The notes below the pieces were generated by a model that was not told the origin of the DNA, did no database searches, and was given only the letters and a program-made list of their open reading frames with translations. From Photobacterium sp. GJ3 (GTDB lineage: Bacteria; Pseudomonadota; Gammaproteobacteria; Enterobacterales; Vibrionaceae), in contig NZ_CP073579.1 in the NCBI RefSeq assembly GCF_018199995.1, positions 620,001 through 684,000 of the forward strand: a stretch of 64,000 bases of DNA, given 5' to 3'. The translations under genes and the position numbers were made by a program. Position 1 is the first letter of the stretch. Each line of letters begins with the position of its first letter. This document shows, in pieces, positions 37,459 to 46,957 of this stretch.

Positions 37459-37752
37459 TTATTTCAAGCGACAAAATGGGAATGGCTGCACTGGCCATTC
37501 CCGTACAATCCCCGCATAGAACGCCCTTCATTAAAAAGTGATCTTACTTCTGATTGTTTGTCATTTTTTGCGCATGATTACCTCAAATTGAGAGCCCGCT
37601 GAGGTATACACAATTTATTCATCATCTTAATTATCATCATTTATAAAGTCGTCCATTATGTCTACGGATAATTTGCGAATTGAATAAAGCAAATATCTCT
37701 TTTGCGAATCATTTTTGAAAACAATCCGTTTGAGAGAAAAGGACGTAATTCT

Positions 37753-40296
37753 ATGCGTAAAACCCTGATCCATACCGCGGTTGTCCTCGGGCTCGGAAGC
37801 CCGGTGACTGCATTTGCGGTTGATTGTACAACACTACCTAACTGGAACACTGAGTCGGCTTATCCAGGTGGCACTCAGATCCAACATCTCAATATTGCTT
37901 ATCAATCGAACTGGTGGAATCAGGGGAAAAACCCGGTCCAGTATTCTGATCCCTATGAAGAATGGTCCTCACTGGGTGCGTGCGATTCGCATGGTGGAAA
38001 TCAGCCCCCGTCTGTGTCGCTGACGTCTCCTTTAAATCAGTCACAGTTTGGGACCAATGAAGTCATTACTCTGGCGGCGAATGCTTCCGACAGTGACGGC
38101 CAAATTGTGGATGTGACTTTCCAGATCGATGGTGGTGTTGTCGGTGTTGATGAAACTGCACCCTATGAAATCAGCTGGACGACCCTTGCTGGGGCGCATA
38201 CGGTGACTGCGATAGCAACCGATAATCAGGGGGCTAGTCAGTCACAATCGGTCTCGATTACGGTGACCGCTGACGGCAATAATCAACCACCATCCGTGAG
38301 TCTGACTTACCCGACGGCCAGCACACAACTTTCTGAAGGTGACGCTGTCACGCTGATGGCCGATGCCTCGGATCAGGATGGTACGGTGACTTCAGTCGAA
38401 TTCTACGTGGATGATCTGCTGGTTGGTACAGCAAACGCTGCGCCTTTCGATACGGCGTGGTCAGCCACCGCAGGAACGCATACCTTTCAATCCAAAGCGA
38501 TCGACGATGCGGGGGCAGTGACCTGGAGTTCTGCTCTGACGCTGGCTGTTGCCGGGAGCGGTGCAGGCGGTGGTTGCGCTGGCGTCCCTGTGTATCAGGC
38601 AGGTACGGTATATCAGGTGGGTGATCAGGTTCAGAACGCAAATCAGAAATATCGGTGTGATGTCGCGGGCTGGTGTTCGTCAGATTCAGCCTGGGCGTAT
38701 GAGCCGGGAACCGGATTGTACTGGACGGATGCATGGACGGATCAGGGCGTGTGCGCCGTTGTGCCAACCGTGAACTTTACTGCTCCGGCAGACCATGCTG
38801 TCGTACTGTCCGGTGACACCGTCACTTTGGCCGTTGATGCAACTGATGCGGATGGCAGCGTGACACAAGTTGAGTTCTTTGCGGCGGGCCAGAGTCTGGG
38901 GACAGACACGGCTGCACCATACACTGCAAGCTGGACTGCAGCGGGTGTGGGTGATGTCAGTCTGACTGCGGTTGCGACAGATAATGAAGGTAACACAGGG
39001 CAGGCCGGTGTGCTGGTGAGTGTCAGTGATCAGCCGCTGGTCGTGACGCTGACGTCACCAACATCAGGGACCACAGTCGGTTTAGGGAAATCTGTTTCTG
39101 TTTCGGCAGATGCGGCATCGCTGAATAGCACGGTCAGCCAGGTGGCGTTCCTGGTCAATGGGGCGGTCATGGCGACAGACACCACAGCACCTTACAGTGT
39201 GGACTGGACACCGGGCGCGGTCGGCAATTATACCGTGTCTGCACAAGTGACGGATGCCACCGGACTCAGTGCGAATTCTTCTGCTGCCACGGTCAAAGTG
39301 CTGGCACAATCTGTAAAGCGCCACCAACTGATCGGTTACTGGCATAACTTCGTGAATGGCGCAGGTTGTCCGATAAACCTCAGTGAGATGTCTGATGCCT
39401 GGGATGTCATCGACATTGCTTTTGCTGAAAATGACCGCAGCAGTAATGGTACCGTGCATTTCAATCTCTACAGTGGCGACATTCACAGTTCTTGTCCGGC
39501 ATTGGACCCGCAAAAGTTCAAGCAGGACATGGCCGCACTTCAGGCACAGGGCAAGAAGTTTGTGCTGTCGCTGGGCGGTGCTGAAGGAACCATCACACTC
39601 AATACAGATACAGATGAAGCAAACTTCGTCAGCAGTCTGACCAGCATCGTGCAGGAATGGGGGTTTGACGGATTGGATATCGATCTCGAAAGTGGCTCGA
39701 ATCTGGTTCACGGATCCCAGATTCAGGCACGTTTACCGCGCGCGCTGAAACAGATTGAAGCCAATATGGGCGGCGATATGTACCTGACCATGGCACCGGA
39801 ACATCCTTATGTTCAGGGCGGTATGGTGGCTTATTCCGGTATCTGGGGTGCATACGTTCCACTGATCGACCAACTGCGCGATACACTGGATTTGCTGCAT
39901 GTTCAGTTGTACAACAATGGCGGTTTGCCAAACCCGTACACAACGGGAGCAGCGCCGGAAGGATCGGTCGACATGATGGTGGCTCAATCGAAGATGCTGA
40001 TTGAAGGCTTTACGTTGGCCAACGGTCAACAGTTTGCACCACTGCGTGATGATCAGGTTGCCATTGGGTTACCTTCGGGCCCGAGTTCTGCAAACTCTGG
40101 TCAGGCACCGACTCAGAATATTCTGGATGCGCTGGACTGTCTGACTCAGGGAACTCACTGTGGCAGTGTCGTCCCGGCATTCAACTATCCGAATTATGGC
40201 GGTGTGATGACCTGGTCCATCAACTGGGATAAACATGACGGCTATAACTTCTCGGGTCCGGTTGGCGCGAAGCTGGATGCAATGAACGCGCAATAA
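37753..40296 (+). CDS. Secreted multidomain GH18 chitinase
   Basis: 847 residues from ATG 37753. Order: signal peptide (1-22); a chitin-binding CBM5/12-like module (about 25-76: WNTESAYPGGTQIQHLNIAYQSNWW); two Ig-like/PKD-like modules starting NQPPSVSLT (about 84 and 177); a second aromatic CBM5/12-like module (about 273-335: YQAGTVYQVGDQVQN and a WCSSDSAW segment); two more Ig-like modules (337-426, 429-517); and a C-terminal GH18 domain (519-847) with LSLGGAEG and the catalytic DGLDIDLE, all acidic residues present. It should degrade chitin outside the cell. The first long in-frame ATG-less extension to 37702 is not used. A terminator follows. Confidence 0.92.
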   Translation: MRKTLIHTAVVLGLGSPVTAFAVDCTTLPNWNTESAYPGGTQIQHLNIAYQSNWWNQGKNPVQYSDPYEEWSSLGACDSHGGNQPPSVSLTSPLNQSQFGTNEVITLAANASDSDGQIVDVTFQIDGGVVGVDETAPYEISWTTLAGAHTVTAIATDNQGASQSQSVSITVTADGNNQPPSVSLTYPTASTQLSEGDAVTLMADASDQDGTVTSVEFYVDDLLVGTANAAPFDTAWSATAGTHTFQSKAIDDAGAVTWSSALTLAVAGSGAGGGCAGVPVYQAGTVYQVGDQVQNANQKYRCDVAGWCSSDSAWAYEPGTGLYWTDAWTDQGVCAVVPTVNFTAPADHAVVLSGDTVTLAVDATDADGSVTQVEFFAAGQSLGTDTAAPYTASWTAAGVGDVSLTAVATDNEGNTGQAGVLVSVSDQPLVVTLTSPTSGTTVGLGKSVSVSADAASLNSTVSQVAFLVNGAVMATDTTAPYSVDWTPGAVGNYTVSAQVTDATGLSANSSAATVKVLAQSVKRHQLIGYWHNFVNGAGCPINLSEMSDAWDVIDIAFAENDRSSNGTVHFNLYSGDIHSSCPALDPQKFKQDMAALQAQGKKFVLSLGGAEGTITLNTDTDEANFVSSLTSIVQEWGFDGLDIDLESGSNLVHGSQIQARLPRALKQIEANMGGDMYLTMAPEHPYVQGGMVAYSGIWGAYVPLIDQLRDTLDLLHVQLYNNGGLPNPYTTGAAPEGSVDMMVAQSKMLIEGFTLANGQQFAPLRDDQVAIGLPSGPSSANSGQAPTQNILDALDCLTQGTHCGSVVPAFNYPNYGGVMTWSINWDKHDGYNFSGPVGAKLDAMNAQ

Positions 40297-40320
40297 CTCT
40301 GAAAAATAGTCAAAGTGACA

Positions 40321-40350
40321 AAACGGGCTGTTTTCACAGCCCGTTTCTTC
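40321..40350 (+). terminator. Intrinsic terminator after the chitinase gene
   Basis: Perfect 10-bp stem AAACGGGCTG/CAGCCCGTTT, 6-base loop, T-rich tail (TTTCTTC); A-rich on the other side for the converging uspE. Confidence 0.85.
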
Positions 40351-40373
40351 AGGTTGGTATCACGGTTCATGCT

Positions 40374-41309
40374 TCAATAGGGTTTGATGTCACTGACGAA
40401 CCCTTTTGGTTTGAGGGCCAGAATAGAACACTGCGTGTTCTGAACAATATCCTCTGCTGTGTTTCCCATAATAAAACCGGGGATGCCCGTTCGGGCGACG
40501 GTGCCCATCACCAGCAATTCAACCCCTTCCTGAGCGATCGTTGCCGGAATGCATTGCTCTGGCAGTCCTTTCGGATGACACGCTTTGATCTCACCCTGAA
40601 TCCCCGACTGTGCCACGAGTGCCTGGAACCGCTCGATATGGCGGGCTTCAGTTGCTTGAATCGATGCCTCGAGCTCAGCATCAGGGACATGGATGAACGG
40701 GTTGCTGGCGATTTCATCATAAGGGAAATCCCAACTGGAAATCACAATCAGCTTTTGATCACACGCGTTGGATAACTGGCGTGCGGTCTGAAGTAATTCA
40801 ATATCCAGATCTGTCTCGGATTGGGTGTCGTTTTCAGCATCGATGGCGACAGCAACATGCACCTTATTCTGAGCATGAGTCATCGGTCGGCACAACCAGA
40901 CCGGGCACGGACACTGGCGCAGCAGCTCCATATCGAGAGCTTTCAGCCCACTGCCGGGCTGGGCCAGTTCTGCATGCTTGATCACCAGATCATAGCTTTC
41001 ACGAATCACGTGCTGTATGACCAGCGTTGATGGCATAGGGCTGCTTGCGGTTCGAATGCTCGGAACCACAAGGTTTGTATTGGCGGGTAACAGAGCTTTA
41101 GCCTCGGTCATCGCTTCATTGATTTTATGAACTAACGCCTGTTCCCAACTGGATTGATACCCCCCAAGCGTTTCGGGCAGCGCAGGGTAAACAATCAGAA
41201 CGGTCAATGGACTCTGATAAGCGTCTGCGAGACTGAGCGCCTGTTGCAGTCCTTGTGTTTCATCCTGAATTCCGTCGCTGATATAAAGCATATTCCTGAA
41301 GTTGTGCAT
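40374..41309 (-). CDS. uspE: Tandem universal stress protein UspE
   Basis: 311 residues with two UspA-type alpha/beta domains (about 1-150 and 155-305). The second carries the nucleotide-loop pattern GTVARTGIPGFIMGNTAEDIV ending in CSILALKPKGF, as in E. coli UspE (316 residues). Cytoplasmic; linked to stress survival, motility and adhesion in E. coli. The ATG at 41309 follows GGGGAG at 8 bases; the extension of 12 codons upstream contains that site and is not coding. Confidence 0.9.
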   Translation of the reverse strand: MHNFRNMLYISDGIQDETQGLQQALSLADAYQSPLTVLIVYPALPETLGGYQSSWEQALVHKINEAMTEAKALLPANTNLVVPSIRTASSPMPSTLVIQHVIRESYDLVIKHAELAQPGSGLKALDMELLRQCPCPVWLCRPMTHAQNKVHVAVAIDAENDTQSETDLDIELLQTARQLSNACDQKLIVISSWDFPYDEIASNPFIHVPDAELEASIQATEARHIERFQALVAQSGIQGEIKACHPKGLPEQCIPATIAQEGVELLVMGTVARTGIPGFIMGNTAEDIVQNTQCSILALKPKGFVSDIKPY

Positions 41310-41534
41310 GCTGAACACTCCCCGTTGAATCCTGCATTGATTCAATCCTAGACGAGAATCTGGCGGACAGTTTTGTCTTCGGATACTGACTGTTTTTCAT
41401 CAGACATAAAAAATGAAAACTAACTACTTCTGGTTATAACGAATCCTGCTTTCTTAGTGAGAAAGGGTATTTTTAACTTGGCCGCGTCATCACAATAATA
41501 ACGACTGTGTCAGAAAAACTGAGAAGTAAATGAA

Positions 41535-41732
41535 ATGGAAAACAAAGTTGTGTGGGTGGGAATCGTGATGGCATTGACACTCAGTTCGCTGCTGACGACT
41601 GGCGTTGTCAGTGCAGGGTTGAGCTTGCTGGCATTCTCACTGTTGTTTACATTGATCGCCCGAAAAGCATGGGGCAAAAACGCACAAACCGAGACGGAGC
41701 AGACTTCCTCTTCAGATCAGTCGCATTACTGA
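41535..41732 (+). CDS. Small two-span membrane protein, hypothetical
   Basis: 65 residues: [20 protein letters not shown] and a second hydrophobic stretch ([19 protein letters not shown]), then a polar tail rich in T, E and S ([16 protein letters not shown]). Composition and codon use are coding-like. The ribosome site is weak (GAGAAG about 9 bases upstream). Its last codons overlap the 3' end of the converging YeiH gene by 7 bases. No family recognised. Confidence 0.55.
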   Translation: MENKVVWVGIVMALTLSSLLTTGVVSAGLSLLAFSLLFTLIARKAWGKNAQTETEQTSSSDQSHY

Positions 41733-42685
41733 ACACCCGTCCCGCTGAGGATCGCCAGCAGCGATCCGGCACTGATCACTGCCCATAGAATCCCCCCTAA
41801 AATGAGCGGCTTTGCGCCCGCAGCGCGGAGTTTCTGAACCGTAATCCCCGCCCCGATCAAAAACAGGCAGACAACCAGCACACGCTTGGAAAATGCAAAG
41901 ATTTCCTGATAAATCAAATTGAACTGTGGCAGCCAGTGGGCGGTTAATATCGCGACACAGTAAAACACGATAAATAGCGGGATTGTGATTTTTTTCTCTT
42001 TTCCACTGAAGATCAACGCACTGAGAAAAGCCAGCGGAATAATCCATAATGCACGTGCCAGTTTGAGCGTTGTTGCTGTTTTCAGTGCCTCATCACCATA
42101 AGCGCCGGCAGCCCCGACAACGGAAGAGGTGTCATGAATGGCGATCGCCGCCCACAGACCGAATTCATGCTGCGATAAGTCCAGCAAATGACCGATGGTC
42201 GGAAATAGAAACAGGGCGATCGCATTGAGAATGAACACGGTCGCTAAAGCCAGTGATGTTTGATGGCTGTTCGCCTGAATGGCCGGGGATACCGCTGCAA
42301 TGGCGCTCCCCCCACAGATGGCTGTGCCTGACGCAATCAGGTGTCCTGTTTTCGGATCCAGACTGAACAATCGGGTCAGCAAGGTGCCCATCAGTAAGGT
42401 GACGACAATGGATGCGATAATCAGCCCGAGTCCGGACTGGCTGGCCTCGATGGCGACATCGAGCTGGATACCGAATCCTAACCCGACAATGGCTGTTGAA
42501 AGCAGTTTTTTCGTCAGGGCCGCCACCGGAAAGTCGGTTGGCACCAGCCCGAGTGTCGCCAGTGAAAAGCCCAGAATTAAAGCCACGGGGGAATTCACCA
42601 CAGGCAACAGGCAAGCCGCAGCACAGAGCCAGAATAGTGGATAACGAATCAACTGATGTTTGATGGCAGCAGGTTGGAACGACAT
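41726..42685 (-). CDS. YeiH/UPF0324 family membrane protein (putative sulfate exporter)
   Basis: 319 residues, about ten membrane spans, matching UPF0324: [67 protein letters not shown] and [17 protein letters not shown] are the conserved blocks. Some family members are annotated as sulfate exporters on limited evidence. Start taken at the ATG at 42685; a 19-codon extension lacks a ribosome site. E. coli yeiH is regulated by the LysR protein YeiE, but no regulator gene adjoins here. Confidence 0.85.
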   Translation of the reverse strand: MSFQPAAIKHQLIRYPLFWLCAAACLLPVVNSPVALILGFSLATLGLVPTDFPVAALTKKLLSTAIVGLGFGIQLDVAIEASQSGLGLIIASIVVTLLMGTLLTRLFSLDPKTGHLIASGTAICGGSAIAAVSPAIQANSHQTSLALATVFILNAIALFLFPTIGHLLDLSQHEFGLWAAIAIHDTSSVVGAAGAYGDEALKTATTLKLARALWIIPLAFLSALIFSGKEKKITIPLFIVFYCVAILTAHWLPQFNLIYQEIFAFSKRVLVVCLFLIGAGITVQKLRAAGAKPLILGGILWAVISAGSLLAILSGTGVQ

Positions 42686-42808
42686 TCTTTGAAAACAGGC
42701 AGAAAATGATGGCAGCAGTATACCTGTTTCAGTCCAAATCACTGACTGAAAAATTAGCGGGCTGATACCAGAAGTTGAGCAGGATCGGGTTTGCCGGATG
42801 ATGGTGCG

Positions 42809-43132
42809 TTATTTTTTCACCCAGAGCCCGCTGGGGTTCTGGTAGAAATGCCCCGACTCTGTTTTTTCAACCGCTTTTTGATACGCCAGGCGAGCCACTT
42901 CCGCAAGGGTCAGGCCGTTTGACACCGCAATACGCTGATAGCTTTCTTTACGGTCGTTGTTGACCTGCTGAATCAACTGGCGAACATCGGTAGAGGGTGA
43001 CAAGGTGACTGGCGCGAGATAGCCATTATTGGCCTCGCCAACGAGCCCCTGCGCTTTGGCTTGCTGAAGATCAATGGCAAGCACATTTGCACAGAATAAA
43101 AAGATGGCAATGTAGGTCAGCAAACGTTTCAT
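42809..43132 (-). CDS. ydbL: YdbL family (DUF1318) periplasmic protein
   Basis: 107 residues with signal peptide (LLTYIAIFLFCANVLA) and the DUF1318 core: LQQAKAQGLVGEANNGYLAPV, VRQLIQQVNNDRKESYQRIA, LTLAEVARLAYQKAVEKTESGHFYQNPSGLWVKK. Third gene of ydbH-ynbE-ydbL; E. coli YdbL is thought to modulate the YdbH-YnbE bridge between inner and outer membranes. GGGGAG lies 10 bases upstream of the start; 18 bases separate it from ynbE. Confidence 0.9.
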   Translation of the reverse strand: MKRLLTYIAIFLFCANVLAIDLQQAKAQGLVGEANNGYLAPVTLSPSTDVRQLIQQVNNDRKESYQRIAVSNGLTLAEVARLAYQKAVEKTESGHFYQNPSGLWVKK

Positions 43133-43150
43133 GACTGGCTCCCCGCCGGG

Positions 43151-43366
43151 TCAGAAGACATCGTCATCACTAAAAAGATCATCAATTTCCTTATCAACTT
43201 TAATTCGAATCTCGTGTTCAATTTTAACGTTCAGATTGACTTCAATCGGTTTATCCGACGCCGCAACCTGAACTGTGGGTGTACAGCCAGTCAACCCGGA
43301 AACGGTGATGAATAGTATTGCTGCGAAACAGCCTGTCATGCAGTAATACTTTAACTGAATATCCAT
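43151..43366 (-). CDS. ynbE: YnbE-like outer-membrane lipoprotein
   Basis: 71 residues from the ATG at 43366 (AAGG 9 bases upstream). Lipobox SGLTGC after a hydrophobic signal, then TPTVQVAASDKPIEVNLNVK, the YnbE signature, here followed by a longer acidic tail ending FSDDDVF. In E. coli the lipoprotein stacks as a beta bridge on the C terminus of YdbH to carry phospholipids across the periplasm. Lies between ydbH and ydbL. The TTG reading six codons earlier is rejected. Confidence 0.88.
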   Translation of the reverse strand: MDIQLKYYCMTGCFAAILFITVSGLTGCTPTVQVAASDKPIEVNLNVKIEHEIRIKVDKEIDDLFSDDDVF

Positions 43367-43413
43367 GGGCTTCGACCTTTTCAAGTCATTTGCATCAAAT
43401 TTCAGCGCAAAAT

Positions 43414-46400
43414 CTACTTTTCCAGACCAAGCTGCTTCAGGAACATGCGCTCAAACTGAGACGCATTGATCGTGTTCAGCGTTTTGATCAGAGCCGGGAT
43501 GTCATCTTCTAGGTTCAGGTTTATGTGAACCGGCCGACCATTTTGAAAATCAGGGTTTCGGCCTTTAAACCTCGAACTTGCATTTAATTGACCATCCTTT
43601 GAATAGTCTATATCAACGGCAAGTGAGTCGTATTGATAATTTTTGAGAATCCGCGCGAGCACTTTAAGACTATTTTGCGATCCGGATTCGATGTTTTCAT
43701 CAATCGAAGAACCTTCTTTATATCGCAATACGCCACCGGGACTTCTTGAAAATAAAGCGCCTTTTTTGATCACTGGAAATCCATCCTGAATGCTGATGGG
43801 GAGAACGCCGTCCATCAGTCCGGTTAATTCGATATCTTTTGGCTTCGATAAATCTATCAGTTTCTTAAGATTGAGACTCTGGATACGCAAAGGAATCCTG
43901 TCAATATTTCGCAAAGAGGGGGTCACCACTTCCCGGGTACTGAGATAACCGCCCAGCGCTTTCGCACTCGCACGGTGTAAAACATAGCGCGGGGTTTGTG
44001 TGTCAAACTCTCCGGACAATGTGATGTCCTGAAAGAGGGTGCCGAAGAACAGCCAACCGGCATGGATGCTCATGGGTGTTCTGCTGCGGAGGGTGTTCTG
44101 CTGAAGCTGACCAGAGAAAGCGAGATTGACGTCGGCAAAGTGAATATCGCGGATATTGCCGTTCAGATGTTCCGTAAATACATCGAAGGCGCCAGACCAA
44201 TGCGCTTTGTCGTACTTTAAATCAGCGGCAAGGGTCAGACTGCCGTTATTGAGGTCAATATTGAATGGCAGTTGTGCCAGATACATTTTCTTCAGGCTGT
44301 GATCACCAGAAAAGTCCAGACGCCGGGGCTGAATCTGAATCCGGGTGGACGCCGTGGACGGTTGGGTGCTGACAGCATATTCAAGCCAGGGAGGACTTTG
44401 CGCGGTGCGAACCAAGCCTGTCAATCCAATCAGATGAGGGCGGGCATTGATGTGGCCCTGCTGATGGAGGGCAGGGAATCGCTGCTCATTCAGGGTCAGG
44501 TGCAGGCTGTGTTGATAGTCGCTTGTCAGGTGCCAATCGCCTTCAGAAAAATCTCCCGTGACGGTATTCAGCCGAAGGGAGGTTTCCGCACTGATCTTCT
44601 GAACGGGTTGCGGATGACGCTGAGGTGAATTTTGTTCGGTGACCGGGCGTATACCACTGTAATCTGCCTCAAACAGCACCGCAGGCGTTTGATGGCTCGA
44701 GATGTGCCATTGCGTGAAAGGCTTTGAAGCGTTCCGTTCGGATTCCAGGCTGAATTGCGGTGCTTTCAGCTCAATCTGCCGCAGTGCCTGTTGTGTCTGG
44801 CCACCCATGTCGGGGAATTGCAGGACTGCGGCGCTGAGTCGCGTTTCTGACAGACGGACCTGAAGCTGCGCCGGATCAAGCCGGATGCTGAACTGCTGCG
44901 ACAGATCAATCTGCCTGGCCTGCAGCGTTGTTGTCGCCAGTGTTTCTGCATTGAATGTCATTGCTGCGGCAGCCTGACACCCTGTGGGAGTCTCAGATTC
45001 TGCTGTTTCCGGATGAAGCGGAAACTGGCACTGAAGTTGTTGCAGCGTGACTTGCCCCCGGGTCTGTGGTGCGGTCAGGCTGACTTGGACAGCTTCAGGC
45101 CGCTGTAAAGAGAATTGCGCTCGATGCGGACTCAGGGAGAAGTCCCACAGCCAGTGGCCGTCTTGTGTCAGGTCCAGCGCTGCTGTGTCCGATTCAGATT
45201 TCAGCCAGTCTGGCAGCGTTATTGAAACTTGGGCGTGCTTCGGGAATTGTGTCTGAATCCGGTATTGCCAGTGTTGTAAAGGATTGGAGGCAGACGGCTG
45301 GTTTTGCGAGTCTGTACCGAGCCGTGTCGCCCGGATACGGACCACTTGAGATGCGAGTCTCGGCCAGGCTTTCGGCTTGAGACCCAATCGAGTGGAAAGT
45401 TTAGTGACGTTGTCACTATTGCAGGTGATCTCCTCCGGAACCTCAGATGTGAATTGCCAGTCAGCGGTACAAGTCAGTAGCGGTAATTGATGTTGGTCGG
45501 CGGCCATCAGGTGAAAGGAAGCTGATTGTGCGTCCGATGTTTTCAGGCGAGCGTCAAATGACAGCGGGTCTTCTGAGACAAGGGACAGGTTTCCTTTCAG
45601 TTCGAACTGAGTCTGCTCAGGGGCTTTGCTGAAATGGAGTGATGCATGAGAAAGCCAGCCTGTCAGCACGAGATCTGTCACGTGTATTGCCTGTACGGGG
45701 AGTTGAAAAAGAGATGCGCTGAGCTGTCCCAAACGCGGCCAGTTTGATGTGTCGGGCTCGCTTGATGTACCAATCAGCGGGGCCGGGTTCCAGTGTAGTT
45801 GATGGGCCATCAGGGTGAGGCTATCGCCAGGCTGGCTCAAATCCAGTTTGATGCTGAGATTTTCGATGGCGTCTGTCGGTTGAGATAATGTTGCTGACGC
45901 CTCTGACGATACCTGCTTCAGCGTGATGTGCAGTGGTCGCTTGGGTGTTTCATTCTGGTAAGAAAAAGCCAGTTGTTGAATATGGATTGGATAGGATTCA
46001 GCAGAAGGCATTATATGAGCAGGGAGTACAATCCGGCCATGACCAACCGTGCCTTGAAGTGAGAAAGAAGGTGACATTGTCACCTTTAGAGTGATGTCAC
46101 GAATATTCTGTTCAGGCGCCAGAGACTCACCACTTTCCGAAAGGTGTGTTGTCGCCTGAGCGGCGGTCAGGGCAAAGCGACCTTCGGCTAAGGCCCTTGT
46201 GTCGTGAGCTGCGCCTGCTGCAGGATGACAGGTTCTGTAGACAGCTGAAGCTCTGCCATTTGTGCCTTGATGGGGACGCTTAGTGACAATGTCACCTTTT
46301 CGGCGTCAATTTGCCAGCCATTTTTCTGGCGGGCAAGTTGGGCTTCCTGAAGATCAACAGTCGTGCCTTTGATACCCAGTGTCAGCCGTTGTATTTGGAT

Positions 46401-46598
46401 CGTCTGCTCCGTCAGGCTGATGCCGGAAAGAGCATGTAACTGAATCCCCTGAGCGGCAAGCCACAAGGTCACCAGCAGGGCGGATAAGGTCATCCCACAT
46501 GCCAGAACGGCCAGACTGATCAGGCTGGTGCGCCGTAACCGGCGTAATGCCCGACGAGTGATGCTCAGCTTGCCATCATCTTGGTTGTCAGAAGACAT
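43414..46598 (-). pseudogene. ydbH: YdbH, AsmA-like intermembrane phospholipid transport protein, frameshifted
   Basis: Long periplasmic groove protein of the AsmA-like group, partner of YnbE/YdbL in phospholipid transport. The N-terminal frame (start 46598) has a basic cytoplasmic end and one membrane span (LISLAVLACGMTLSALLVTLWLA with LAAQG) and then beta-type sequence, and stops at about 46188. The rest runs in another frame: AEGRFALTAAQATTHLSESG leads into SPSFSLQGTVG and on to 43414, ending in the DUF3971/YdbH C-terminal region (IDRIPLRIQSLNLKKL to LNLEDDIPALIKTLNTI). One missing base at CCC (46194-46196 on the plus strand) explains the break. Repaired length is about 1060 residues. Confidence 0.8.
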
Positions 46599-46957
46599 AG
46601 ACTCCAACGGATCAACGAATGCATGGAACTTTCTTTATAAGCATAATCTTAAGCGTCAGTGCAGGAGAGAAATTTGCCCTGTGGTGTCACTATTTTTACA
46701 GTGAGCGATGACGGTTTACGTCTGAAAAGCAGAAGAATTGAAGAGCTCATCCTTCTTGGGAATATTTTTTATCGTTTTTTTGGCAACATCTATACGATTT
46801 ATTGATGCCTCTGTCACTGAATGCAGTGCAATGTGCTTTATCGGTATTTGAAGCAGTGAAATCGACTGAATGGCGGATATTGAGGGGATTGCATAAATAA
46901 TTTAAACCTGAGACAAAGAAGCGCATTACTATAAGAAACAATACAGGACGTATTCGA
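46599..46957. other. Intergenic region between ydbH and the NRAMP gene
   Basis: No gene or terminator recognised. Divergent starts at both ends imply that promoters for both operons lie here. A+T-rich near 46770-46940. No regulatory motif that I can name. Confidence 0.4.

Noticed and set aside
37478-37502. Hairpin after the Ca/Na antiporter as a terminator
   Set aside because: GGGAATGG/CCATTCCC pairs well but no T-run follows; left out as a terminator.
46747-46941. 64-residue minus-strand frame upstream of the NRAMP gene
   Set aside because: No ribosome site, no family, in a region that must hold promoters.
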